From contig NZ_WRPO01000004.1 of NCBI RefSeq assembly GCF_009746585.1, forward strand, positions 225,898-289,897: a stretch of DNA of 64,000 nucleotides, written 5' to 3'. The notes below the pieces were generated by a model. It made no database searches. It was not told where the DNA came from and saw nothing but the letters and a program-made list of their open reading frames with translations. Each line of letters opens with the position of its first letter. The stretch's first letter is position 1. Shown here in pieces: positions 45,944 through 53,954 of this stretch. Made by a program: the position numbers and the translations under genes. The DNA comes from Novosphingobium aquimarinum. Lineage in GTDB: Bacteria; Pseudomonadota; Alphaproteobacteria; Sphingomonadales; Sphingomonadaceae.

Positions 45944-46186
45944 ATGTATCGCATCTTGACCTTATCCGACGCCTCGTCCGATCCGTCCGCATCCAAGTCC
46001 GCGGGGTCCCGCGACGACGAGCCGACGCGTCCGCCGCGACGCGGCTTCGCGGTTGCGGAAGCGCCCGACATGGGGGACGACGAAAGCCAATCGGACAAGT
46101 ATCCGATGTGGATACGATTAATTGTGATTACGGGTTCCGCGCTTGGCTCATGGGCCTTGGTCTACGCGCTCCTGTCTCTGTTTTAA
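45944..46186 (+). CDS. Small C-terminally anchored membrane protein, unknown
   Basis: An 80-residue protein. The first 50 residues are hydrophilic and Asp/Ser/Arg-rich. The C-terminus is one membrane helix (W-I-R-L-I-V-I-T-G-S-A-L-G-S-W-A-L-V-Y-A). No family is recognised and the ribosome-binding site is weak, so the call rests on the clean tail-anchor layout. It lies ahead of the exopolysaccharide locus on the same strand. Confidence 0.5.
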   Translation: MYRILTLSDASSDPSASKSAGSRDDEPTRPPRRGFAVAEAPDMGDDESQSDKYPMWIRLIVITGSALGSWALVYALLSLF

Positions 46187-46397
46187 GCAGGAAATCAACC
46201 TCTTAGAAGGTGCACTTTATCAGCGATTCCGCGTGTATCTGCGGGACGGCGGCGCAGGTGGCGGCAGTCCATTCCTGATACATTACTTCGAATACACGCC
46301 CAATATCGTTCCTCAATACTTATTACGTGTTAACTCTACTATTCGCCCCTCCCCGAGACTGTATATTGCAGGTGCGTGATTCAGGAGGAGGGCCAAG

Positions 46398-47144
46398 ATG
46401 CAATCACAACCGCTGAACTCGGCAGAGTCCGGTTGGGTAACTTGCGATGTCCGATTGCCCCTGTCGGCTGCTTTAGACAGCGAAGTCGGCACCAGCCCCG
46501 CTCACTTTGCCGGGTATCGCGAGCCCAACCCGGTGAGCGCGATCGTTCTGCGCATCCTGGACATTTCCGTCGCGCTCATCGCGCTCCTGTTTTTCCTTCC
46601 CTTGTTCCTCATCATCGGATTACTAATCCTCGTCACCGATCCGGGTCCGGTGTTATTCGCGCACAGACGTATCGGCCACGGCGGAAAGCCGTTTTACTGT
46701 CTGAAATTCAGAAGTATGGCCGTCGATGCCAGAGAACGACTGGAACGGCTGCTCGCCACCGATCCGCTTGCGCGTCAGGAATGGTCGCTCAATCAGAAGC
46801 TCAGGGACGATCCGCGGATCACGAGGATCGGCGCCATACTGCGCAAGACCAGCCTCGACGAACTGCCCCAGCTCCTCAACGTCCTGAAAGGCGACATGAG
46901 CCTGGTCGGCCCACGCCCGATCGTGGCGGACGAAATTTCGCGCTACGGTCGGTACTTCGTGCATTACTGCCGAGTGCGCCCTGGGATCACGGGCCTCTGG
47001 CAAGTCAGCGGACGCAGCGATGTTTCCTATCGGCGGCGCGTCGCTTTCGATGTGGTCTATACGCGCTCCTATTCGGTCGCGCTGAACACCAAGATTCTCC
47101 TGTTCACGATCCCCTGCGTCTTGCGGCAACGCGGGTCGTACTGA
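46398..47144 (+). CDS. Polyprenyl-phosphate sugar-1-phosphate transferase (exopolysaccharide priming)
   Basis: A 248-residue monotopic phosphoglycosyl transferase of the ExoY/WcaJ C-terminal type. A single membrane helix lies at about 52-78. The catalytic core shows K-F-R-S-M and [24 protein letters not shown] in order, which includes the Asp-Glu catalytic pair. It transfers the first sugar phosphate to undecaprenyl phosphate to begin repeat-unit synthesis. GGAGGAGGG lies just before the ATG. A 210-bp AT-rich stretch upstream is the likely promoter region. It looks intact, unlike several genes downstream. Confidence 0.92.
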   Translation: MQSQPLNSAESGWVTCDVRLPLSAALDSEVGTSPAHFAGYREPNPVSAIVLRILDISVALIALLFFLPLFLIIGLLILVTDPGPVLFAHRRIGHGGKPFYCLKFRSMAVDARERLERLLATDPLARQEWSLNQKLRDDPRITRIGAILRKTSLDELPQLLNVLKGDMSLVGPRPIVADEISRYGRYFVHYCRVRPGITGLWQVSGRSDVSYRRRVAFDVVYTRSYSVALNTKILLFTIPCVLRQRGSY

Positions 47145-47349
47145 AGCCGGCTACCGCCATGAGCCACACGAATTGGGCGAGTCTTTACGCGGTCCACGCC
47201 CCCGCGACTCACGCGCTGCGAAGATAAGTCCGCGGATTGTTCGAGCAGGGCTCGAGCGTTTGCAGACTTCGCTCGACCGCTTGGTTTTCGGCGTCGGCGT
47301 GCGCACTCACCTCTATTGTTGCCGATTTGGCAGTCTTTCGGTGAAGCTC

Positions 47350-48513
47350 CTACCGCGCCTTCTCGACCCGGCGATTGGCGGCAAGGCGCATCGCCAGGTC
47401 GGAAAAGCGTGACGCGCGTTCCTGAAAGCTGAACTGATCGAGGAAGCGCTGCCGGGCATTCCCACACAGCTCCTCGGCGAAGTCGGGATGCCGCAGCACT
47501 CGCCGCACCGCTTCGACCCAGGCCTGTGTGTCGGCCTCATCGACCAGCAGGGCTTCGCGCCCATCGCGCACGGTCGTCTCCACGGCTGGAATACGCGAGG
47601 CGACGATGACACATCCGGCAGACATGTATTCGACCAGCTTCAACGAGCTCATCGACGATGACGACACGAACGCCATGGAATCTCCCCCAAATCCGCTCGA
47701 GGCGTAGGGGGCCAGACCGACCCGGAAGCTGCGGAGCGCGCTCCCCACTTCGGTTCGGGGGACGAAACCCGCCAGCGTGACATTATCGAGCGCTTCGAAA
47801 TGCGCGGAAATTTGGCGGTTTCGCGCGGGATCGCCATAAATGACGAAAGTCGCTTCACGCAGCTCCCTGGCAATTTCGAGTACCTTTTCGATGCCCTTGC
47901 CCGGCATGAAACTGCCGACATAGCCTACATCAAATGCGGGTTTCGGCGGCTCGCAAGCGGCAAAGTCCGCCCCCGCGCTGGGAATGACCCGGATTCGGCC
48001 CGATCGTGCCCGCAAATCGGAATCGAGTTGATCGTCCAGAGCTTGCGTCAGCACGGCGATCGAAAGGTGCCGCGCGTGGACCAATGCCAGCAGCCGCTTC
48101 CAATGCTTCCAGTTCCTTATGGTCGAACAGTCTTGATGCATCTCGAAGATGGCGGGCATGCGCAGTGCGGCTGAAAGGATCGCGCAAGGGCCAAGTCGTG
48201 CGATCAGGATCGATCGCGGAGCCCTGCGCCGCACTTGCCACGCCCAGAACGCTTGTTGCGCAGGACCGGACACCGTCTTCAAGGGCCGCAGCGCTACGGA
48301 TTGCGGCACCCCGTAGAGTCGCCGGATCGTGCTCTCGCTTCCGTTGCGATAGAAGACCGTAACCGGATGTCCGAGGGCCGCGAGCGACGCGCAAAGATCC
48401 AGCACCGCACCGGAATTTGCCGAGGTATTGGGCAATTCCTGTCCGTAGAGATAGGCGATCGGCACGCTCGTCTGGCCCGGAGCAACGGCAACGGTCCGCG
48501 CCATCTCGTTCAT
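47350..48513 (-). CDS. Glycosyltransferase family 4
   Basis: A 387-residue GT-B fold enzyme. The N-terminal acceptor domain begins V-P-I-A-Y-L-Y-G-Q-E. The donor domain starts D-V-G-Y-V-G-S-F-M-P-G-K-G and contains the family's K-L-V-E-Y-M-S-A-G-C-V-I-V-A-S segment (E as conserved acid) and the last helix rich in acidic residues. Sugar specificity is unknown. Its ATG overlaps the stop of the truncated Wzy gene (ATGA), so it was once the downstream partner of an intact polymerase gene. Convergent with the sugar transferase. Confidence 0.9.
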   Translation of the reverse strand: MNEMARTVAVAPGQTSVPIAYLYGQELPNTSANSGAVLDLCASLAALGHPVTVFYRNGSESTIRRLYGVPQSVALRPLKTVSGPAQQAFWAWQVRRRAPRSILIARLGPCAILSAALRMPAIFEMHQDCSTIRNWKHWKRLLALVHARHLSIAVLTQALDDQLDSDLRARSGRIRVIPSAGADFAACEPPKPAFDVGYVGSFMPGKGIEKVLEIARELREATFVIYGDPARNRQISAHFEALDNVTLAGFVPRTEVGSALRSFRVGLAPYASSGFGGDSMAFVSSSSMSSLKLVEYMSAGCVIVASRIPAVETTVRDGREALLVDEADTQAWVEAVRRVLRHPDFAEELCGNARQRFLDQFSFQERASRFSDLAMRLAANRRVEKAR

Positions 48514-48880
48514 GCGACGAGTGGATTGCGGCGAGATGTGCGCTCACCTGGAAGTCTCCTGCGCCGATCAGACGACAACGGGGCGCGTTCGCCTATCGCT
48601 GCCGCCCAGAAACCCACGATCAGGATCAGCAGCAACATCGTGCTGTCGAGCGCTTCGCTATAGGCATACGACACGAGCATTACGAACGCGTAAGCCGGGG
48701 CGCGATCCTTACTTCCGGCTTGCAGCCCCCCTTTCGCGACGATGGCCCTCCCCACACACGCCACGCAGCAGCCGAGGTAGGCGAGCACCCACAAGATACC
48801 GACCCAGCCGTTTTCGACCGGGACCCGATACCTCTCTCCATGGACGTTCATCGAAAGCCCCCCGGATGTCTGGATGACCT
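48510..48880 (-). pseudogene. C-terminal remnant of an O-antigen/EPS polymerase (Wzy-like)
   Basis: About 113-120 residues remain. They contain V-E-N-G-W-V-G-I-L-W-V-L-A-Y-L-G followed by two hydrophobic helices, the typical last part of Wzy/O-antigen ligase proteins (normally 400-450 residues, ten or more helices). An ATG at 48851 opens the fragment, but the frame runs on through it, with no further membrane helices. The upstream sequence changes abruptly at about 48875-48915 into the tail of a PEP-CTERM protein on the other strand. So the first three quarters of the gene are missing. Family assignment from this short tail is likely but not certain. Confidence 0.65.
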
Positions 48881-48899
48881 CGGGACAGCCCTCACGGCT

Positions 48900-49238
48900 A
48901 TTCCAACCATCAAAGTTGGCATGCTGCAGTTTGGCTTGAGTTCCGTGTCCGCGACGTTGTTCTCGGGCGGCGGTACTTTCATCGGCAACCTGACCGGCGA
49001 TTCATCCCAAACCTTTACCAGCCTTGCAGCGGGCGATTATTACATCACCGTCAACGGTACTGCGATCAACCCGGTCCTGGGCGGCGCTTATGGACTGACC
49101 TTGCTCGCCGATGCGGCAGCGCCCGTTCCCGGTCCTGCCGCCCTCTTGCCCGCGCTTGTCGGGGCCGGCGCGATCGCATGGCGTCGCCGTCGTTCGGCTC
49201 CCAAGAAGGACCGGGGTCCGAAGCTGGCCCTAGCCTGA
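48900..49238 (+). pseudogene. C-terminal remnant of a PEP-CTERM-type exported protein
   Basis: About 110 residues of a secreted beta-type domain (F-T-S-L-A-A-G-D-Y-Y-I-T-V-N-G-T) lead to a sorting tail: a V-P-G-P-A-A motif in place of the usual V-P-E-P, a hydrophobic helix (L-L-P-A-L-V-G-A-G-A-I-A-W), then R-R-R-R. This is the three-part PEP-CTERM exosortase signal. There is no signal peptide or natural start: the frame is simply open into sequence antisense to the Wzy fragment. The exosortase gene expected with it is not in the window. A perfect hairpin terminator follows, showing the 3' end is original. Confidence 0.7.
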
Positions 49239-49269
49239 CTGCCTTCGCTGCTTGTCGCACCGAAGTACG

Positions 49270-49306
49270 CATTCCGGAACTCATGCCAAGCATGAGTTCC
49301 GGAATG
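49270..49306 (+). terminator. Intrinsic terminator after the PEP-CTERM remnant
   Basis: CATTCCGGAACTCATG (49270-49285) and CATGAGTTCCGGAATG (49291-49306) form a perfect 16-bp stem with a 5-nt loop, followed by a T-rich run (AGTATTTTCTTC). Two copies of CATAGTTGG follow before epsD. Confidence 0.85.
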
Positions 49307-49349
49307 ACCAAGTATTTTCTTCATAGTTGGCATAGTTGGCGGACCAGTG

Positions 49350-50225
49350 ATGATCTCGAAGTTTTCGCGCTTTCGATTGGTATTACTATCTAGCCTGGTT
49401 TCTGCGGTGTCTTTGGCCGGTTGTGCGGGATCGTCCCAGCCCTCCGAGCAAGTTGTCGCGGAAGGCAATGATTTCGAGCTGACGATTCACGAATACGACC
49501 AGGCGCTTCGCCAGTCGCCGGCCGTGACCGCGGAAGCGGTTCAGCCGATGCGCAAGGCGATCCTCGAAGCCCTGATCGACGAAAAGTTATTGGCGGATAG
49601 AGCGATGAGTTCCGACCTCGACAAGACGTCGAGCGTCGCGCAGGAACTTCAGGCCGCGAAGCGGTCCATTCTGGCCAAGGCCTTCGTGCAGCAGCTCACG
49701 GGCGGGACATACAAGCCCAGCGAGCAGGACCTGCGCCAATACTACCAAGACCACCCCCTTCAGTTCGCCGGTCGGAAACGCTTCGTCGTTTCCGAAGTGG
49801 TTCTGAAGTCCGACTTGCCCAACATCCGCGACTATCTCACCGCATTCGAGAAAGACGGCTTCGCAGGTCTCAGTGATCTGGGGGAGACACCCGGTTTCCG
49901 CTCACGGCCCGCGCCGATCACGGTCGTGCGCTTCAGCGATGACATCGTCGGCCCCGCAACCGCGAATGTGCCGCGCCTCTCGGTCGGCAGCCAGGTCGTC
50001 TATCAGACCGTCGGACAAGTCCATCTGGGCCTCATCCGGGAACTCGCCGAAGATCCCCTGCCGTTCGAAGAAGCGAGACCGGCTGTGACCGCGGGGCTTC
50101 TCCAGGAGCGTAATGCCAAGCTCGTCAAAGCGGCCGTCAAGAAGGAACGAGACGACCGCAAGGTCGCGATCGTGAGCGATACGCTCAAATCGATCCTCGG
50201 CATGCCCAGCGTGGCGCAAAAATGA
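49350..50225 (+). CDS. epsD: EpsD-family peptidyl-prolyl isomerase lipoprotein
   Basis: A 291-residue exported lipoprotein (lipobox L-A-G-C) with a SurA-like N-terminal helical part (A-I-L-E-A-L-I-D-E-K-L-L-A-D-R-A) and a weak parvulin-type domain, as in the EpsD family of exosortase-linked exopolysaccharide loci. It probably acts as a periplasmic chaperone of the export apparatus. ATG 49350 is preferred over GTG 49347, which is one codon upstream. The stop overlaps the epsE start (ATGATG), so the two are coupled. Confidence 0.85.
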   Translation: MISKFSRFRLVLLSSLVSAVSLAGCAGSSQPSEQVVAEGNDFELTIHEYDQALRQSPAVTAEAVQPMRKAILEALIDEKLLADRAMSSDLDKTSSVAQELQAAKRSILAKAFVQQLTGGTYKPSEQDLRQYYQDHPLQFAGRKRFVVSEVVLKSDLPNIRDYLTAFEKDGFAGLSDLGETPGFRSRPAPITVVRFSDDIVGPATANVPRLSVGSQVVYQTVGQVHLGLIRELAEDPLPFEEARPAVTAGLLQERNAKLVKAAVKKERDDRKVAIVSDTLKSILGMPSVAQK

Positions 50226-51052
50226 TGCGCCTCATGATGATCCTGTTCGGTCTGTTGCTTATGGCAAGCGCACCCGAAGTATTCGCAGCCGGCGCAGCCG
50301 ACGCGGCTAGAACCGAGGCGACGGAGACGACGGACACGACGCAGGCCAGCGGCTACCGCGTCGGCACCGGCGATATCCTGAATGTCTCGGTCTATCGGGC
50401 TCCCGACTATTCGACGGTCGTCGAAGTGGGTGAGGACGGGGCAATCGCGCTCAGCATGCTGGGCAAAGTGCAAGTCGCCGGACTGAGCGCGACCCAGATT
50501 TCCGATCTGGTTGCCCGACGCTTGCAAGCGAGCGGGATCTTCCGCGACCCGGTGGTCAACGTGCTGGTGCAGACTTATCGCAGCAACACGGTTTCAGTGC
50601 TTGGACACGTATCGAAGCCCGGCGAATATCCGTTGGATCGCGCCACCGTGAAAATGAGCGAAATGCTGGCGCGATCCGGCGCCGAGCTCGGGGTCGGTGG
50701 CGGCAACGTCGAACTGATCCACGCAGATGGCGGTCAACAGACGATTGCGGCCGACGACATCCTGTCGGGCGCCGTCGATCTCGCGCTCCTGCCCAAGGAC
50801 ACGCTGATCGTCAACGAAGCGAGCAAGTTCTTCATTATCGGCGAGGTCAACAACGCAGGCACATTTCCGATCGATCCGGGGCTGACCTTCGCCCGTGCCC
50901 TCGCCCTGGCCGGAGGAACGACTCCGCGAGGTTCGCGCAACAGCATCAAGGTGACGCGCGCGAGCGCCGACGGCGAGGAAACCTTCAAAGTGTCTGGCGA
51001 TCAGCTGGTGCGGCCCAACGATCTGATCATCATTGGCGCCCGGCTCTTTTAA
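50222..51052 (+). CDS. epsE: Polysaccharide export outer-membrane protein (EpsE/Wza-like)
   Basis: A 276-residue protein with a signal peptide (cleavage after V-F-A-A), then the polysaccharide-export domain (Y-R-V-G-T-G-D-I-L-N-V-S-V-Y-R), and SLBB-type domains (V-S-V-L-G-H-V-S-K-P-G-E-Y-P and F-F-I-I-G-E-V-N-N-A-G-T-F-P-I). It forms the outer-membrane exit for the polymer. It lies between epsD and the epsF fragment in the order known for EpsD-E-F loci. It looks full length and intact. Confidence 0.93.
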   Translation: MMRLMMILFGLLLMASAPEVFAAGAADAARTEATETTDTTQASGYRVGTGDILNVSVYRAPDYSTVVEVGEDGAIALSMLGKVQVAGLSATQISDLVARRLQASGIFRDPVVNVLVQTYRSNTVSVLGHVSKPGEYPLDRATVKMSEMLARSGAELGVGGGNVELIHADGGQQTIAADDILSGAVDLALLPKDTLIVNEASKFFIIGEVNNAGTFPIDPGLTFARALALAGGTTPRGSRNSIKVTRASADGEETFKVSGDQLVRPNDLIIIGARLF

Positions 51053-51063
51053 GGCTCGCGAAC

Positions 51064-52089
51064 ATGCCCTTCCTCTATCTTCTCAAGTCTCTCCTCGTCC
51101 GCAAATACCTGATCGCCGGATGTTTCGTGCTGGGTCTGGTCCTGGCCGCGATCTATCTGTTCGCGACGAGTCCGATCTATCGATCGACAGCATCGGTCGT
51201 CGCTGGCGTGCGTCCGCCCGAGACGATCGGGCCGCTATCCGTGGCCGAACAATTGTCCGCCGACTATCTGCTGACTCAGGAAGACATCCTCAAGAGCGAT
51301 CGTGTCGCGCAGGAAGTCGTCAAGACCACGGGGCTGGCAGAGGATCCGAATATCGCGAAGTTCTTCGAATGGTCCCCCGAATTCGGCCCCCTGACAGACT
51401 ATATCGCCGAGAGGCTTCGCCTGGGTCTGGTCGTCGAACAGAGCACCACCAACTCGCGGGTCATGAACGTGAGCTATCTCAGCGGGGACCCGAATTTTTC
51501 CGCGACGATGGCCAATGCTTTTGCCGCTGCCTTCATCGAAACCAACTTGCAGCTCCAGAACGATCCTGCGCGACGCAACATCGAATCCTATGACCGGCAG
51601 CTGCAAGCCATCGCGACCATCGTGATACGACGCGGCGCCTATACTGCGTGTGGCGGCTTCGATCCTCAGCTTCGGGTTTTCGAAGACACCGACTTCTGCA
51701 TGCGCATGGCCAGCGTGACCAAGTTCGCCCTGATCGACGAACCACTGATCTATAAGCGCTATCATGAAAATTCGATCACCGGTGGACGCCCGGACCTGAT
51801 GGCCCACCACGCTTTCGTGGCCTTCAAGGCCGCGTCGAACCAGCCGCAACTGCTTGGCCTCATTCCACGACGGCTGGCAGAGCGGGCGAGAAAGCTCGGA
51901 AACCAACGATTTTTGCTGAACGACCCGAGGAGCGCATCGGACCTGCTAGCTTTGGCGTTACGGCTCGATCCACTCAATTGGCGCGCCTTCGGCTCGTATC
52001 TCGCAGCCAGATACTTCCCCAAACTGGCGCTAAGATTGCTGGGCAGAAATGGGCGCCGCCGCCAAGCATCGCTGGGACTGACAGACTGA
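51064..52089 (+). CDS. Chimera: N-terminal half of chain-length protein EpsF joined in frame to the C-terminal half of a GT2 glycosyltransferase
   Basis: 341 residues. Residues 1 to about 182 are a Wzz/EpsF chain-length determinant: first TM helix (about 14-35), S-P-I-Y-R-S-T-A-S-V-V-A-G, and the N-A-F-A-A-A-F-I-E-T-N-L-Q-L segment that normally precedes the long coiled coil and second TM helix. After Q-L-Q-A-I (about 51610) it switches to the last part of a family-2 glycosyltransferase (G-G-F-D-P-Q-L-R-V-F-E-D-T-D-F-C-M-R-M, then a helical tail with L-R-L-D-P-L). The EpsF second TM helix and the GT2 nucleotide-binding half with its DxD are both missing, so neither activity is expected. The fusion is in frame, whether by chance or selection. 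Confidence 0.85.
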   Translation: MPFLYLLKSLLVRKYLIAGCFVLGLVLAAIYLFATSPIYRSTASVVAGVRPPETIGPLSVAEQLSADYLLTQEDILKSDRVAQEVVKTTGLAEDPNIAKFFEWSPEFGPLTDYIAERLRLGLVVEQSTTNSRVMNVSYLSGDPNFSATMANAFAAAFIETNLQLQNDPARRNIESYDRQLQAIATIVIRRGAYTACGGFDPQLRVFEDTDFCMRMASVTKFALIDEPLIYKRYHENSITGGRPDLMAHHAFVAFKAASNQPQLLGLIPRRLAERARKLGNQRFLLNDPRSASDLLALALRLDPLNWRAFGSYLAARYFPKLALRLLGRNGRRRQASLGLTD

Positions 52090-53748
52090 ATGTCCCGGAT
52101 GGCTTCTGAACCGAATATCCTGATCGTGACTTGCGAATATGCGCCCTTCCCTGGTGGTATAGGCACCTACGCCACACGTCTGGCAGCCACGCTTCGCGAT
52201 GCGGGCGTCGCGGTGTCGGTGATCGCGCCGCGCTATCCGGAGCTGACAGGCAGCCTGCCAGAAGGCGTCCGCCATCGCCTGCTTTTCGAGCACCACGGCA
52301 TCACCGCATCCGCCACACTCGGCCTGCTCGGCGAGCTGCGAAGCGCCGATCAGCGTGTCGTTGTAATTCCCGCCGGTCGCGCGAGCGTTCGCGTTGCCCG
52401 TCAGAATGACAGTTTCGATGGACTGGTCCCTGACTGCGAAGCTCACGGACGAATATACCGTATCGCGCCCCTCGCCCGCCATCTCGATGACGCGGTCCCC
52501 GACGTTGTCGACGACATAGACATCATCGCCGATACCGCCGGCCATCACGTCCGCGCCATAGCCGCCATCGAGCCGGTCCGCACCGCCGTAACCGCGAAGC
52601 TCGTCGTTCCCTCCGAGGCCGAGCAGCAAATTGTCGAGCCCATTGCCGAGCAGAACGTTGCTCGCAGTATTGCCGATCGCAACCTTAGCTGCGGTGCCGT
52701 AGAGCTTCAGGTTCTCGACATTGACCGGCAGCGTGTAATCGACGCTGCTGTTGATCGTGTCATTGCCCGCACGCGCACGCTCGACCACCACGTCTGCGAC
52801 ATGATTGACCCAATAGGTGTCGTCGCCCTCGCCGGCGGCCATAGTGTCGCTGCCCGTCGTGCCGTGGAGATCATCGTCTCCCGAATTGACGCCGGCAGGG
52901 ACATCGGGCGAAGCGGTGGGGTCGTCCCAGGCACCTTCGCCCGCCTCCGTGTCGGGCTTCAGCGGCGGCGCATTCGACTCAGGGTTCTTGGCAAAGGCGC
53001 GGACATAATCGATCTCCATATCGTAGACGATCGAGGTGTCGCCGGGGTCGCGGAACATGGCGAGGTCGATGATCATGTAGAACGGCGAACTGGTGTATTC
53101 GCTCGCCGCGACCCGTCCGATTTCACGACCGTCGAGATAGTTGATGATCCATTGCGGCGTGATCATCGTGCCATAGGTATGGAATTGATCGTCGAACAAA
53201 GAGTCGACACGCTCGTACACACCACCGCTGATTTTCTTGCTGAACGCCTGCGTCGTTTGGTTCGGCGTGTAGTGAATATGCCCGTGATAACCTCGCGGGC
53301 TGTTCGAATAGCCCTCGACCGTGTCGATCTCGACCCGGACTTTCGACTTGTCGTAGCGATCCTCTTCCGAAATCAGCCAGAACGCGGGCCAGGCACCCAA
53401 TTCTTCGGGAAACTTCGCGCGCATTTCGAAGTATCCGTAGCTTTGCTTGAAGCCCTCGGTTTTCGAATTGACGGTCTGGAGTAGGCCGCTTTCCCACTGC
53501 CCATTGTCGTGATCCATTCGGATGTGAAGTACGCCGTCGGAAACCGTGAACGGTTCGAGGTAATCCTCCCCTCGCGCAAACCGGGCCAGACCGAAGTCTG
53601 AGTGAATGCCCGAATACCAGTTGGCTTCACCTCGACCATTTGAGATCGACAACGTATCAAATTCGTCTCGAAAGGTGATTTCGTACCCTGTAAGATCGAG
53701 ACTGTTTCCCGAAAAATCTTCAGTCCACTGAGTCGATGGCAACGGCAT
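52030..53748 (-). CDS. GH16 glycoside hydrolase with RTX-type calcium-binding repeats, 3' end lost
   Basis: Residues 1-270 are a family-16 catalytic domain with the E-I-D-T-V-E active-site motif (nucleophile E140, acid/base E145), as in laminarinase/ExoK-type endoglycanases. Residues about 290-470 carry haemolysin-type repeats (G-G-N-D-E-L-R-G-Y-G-G-A-D-R-L-D-G-G), implying type I secretion with a C-terminal signal. Near 52340 the reading breaks into antisense of a GT4 gene, and the frame then runs about 105 codons to a chance stop at 52030. The secretion signal is therefore missing. The ATG at 53748 has GGGAA before it; an earlier in-frame start is possible. Likely role before damage: trimming of the cell's own exopolysaccharide. 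A long palindrome lies upstream. Confidence 0.85.
   Translation of the reverse strand: MPLPSTQWTEDFSGNSLDLTGYEITFRDEFDTLSISNGRGEANWYSGIHSDFGLARFARGEDYLEPFTVSDGVLHIRMDHDNGQWESGLLQTVNSKTEGFKQSYGYFEMRAKFPEELGAWPAFWLISEEDRYDKSKVRVEIDTVEGYSNSPRGYHGHIHYTPNQTTQAFSKKISGGVYERVDSLFDDQFHTYGTMITPQWIINYLDGREIGRVAASEYTSSPFYMIIDLAMFRDPGDTSIVYDMEIDYVRAFAKNPESNAPPLKPDTEAGEGAWDDPTASPDVPAGVNSGDDDLHGTTGSDTMAAGEGDDTYWVNHVADVVVERARAGNDTINSSVDYTLPVNVENLKLYGTAAKVAIGNTASNVLLGNGLDNLLLGLGGNDELRGYGGADRLDGGYGADVMAGGIGDDVYVVDNVGDRVIEMAGEGRDTVYSSVSFAVRDQSIETVILTGNANARATGGNYNDTLIGASQLAEQAECGGCGDAVVLEKQAMADAFWQAACQLRIARRDHRHRDARIAKRGCQTCGVGAYTTREGRIFASHDQDIRFRSHPGHSVCQSQRCLAAAPISAQQS
52090..52345 (+). pseudogene. N-terminal remnant of a GT4 glycosyltransferase
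   Basis: About 84 residues of a family-4 glycosyltransferase acceptor domain: N-I-L-I-V-T-C-E-Y-A-P-F-P-G-G-I-G-T-Y, then R-D-A-G-V-A-V-S-V-I-A-P-R-Y. The start follows immediately after the stop of the EpsF-GT2 chimera, so it was in the same operon. After about 52340 the plus strand becomes antisense of the RTX repeats, so the donor domain is gone. The frame stays open to 53484 only because of the antisense GC bias. Confidence 0.8.
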
Positions 53749-53763
53749 ACTTATTATTCCCGC

Positions 53764-53807
53764 TCGAAATATCTGACATGCGACCTTATCGCATGTCATA
53801 ATTTCGA
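53764..53807. promoter_or_regulatory. Long palindrome upstream of the GH16 gene
   Basis: TGACATGCGA (53774-53783) and TCGCATGTCA (53789-53798) are perfect 10-bp arms around CCTTA. They are flanked by an outer pair TCGAAAT (53764-53770) and ATTTCGA (53801-53807) with 3- and 2-nt gaps. It lies 16 to 59 bp before the GH16 ATG, in an otherwise AT-rich stretch. It has the form of a dimeric regulator's operator, or a 5' hairpin in the mRNA. Confidence 0.55.
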
Positions 53808-53954
53808 TCGGGTTATTGCCCTTGGTATATGGATCTTAAGTCTCAATAAGAGATTACTACTACAATATAGGTATATTTATAGTCCTACCGATTTGCAATT
53901 AGGATTCGAGGCCGGCCAGCAACCGATGCCGGTCTAGCCGAACCGGCGGCTGCG

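Noticed and set aside
52346..53484. Continuation of the GT4 frame over the RTX/GH16 gene
   Set aside because: It is antisense to clear RTX repeats and a GH16 domain; only the first 84 codons are GT4-like.
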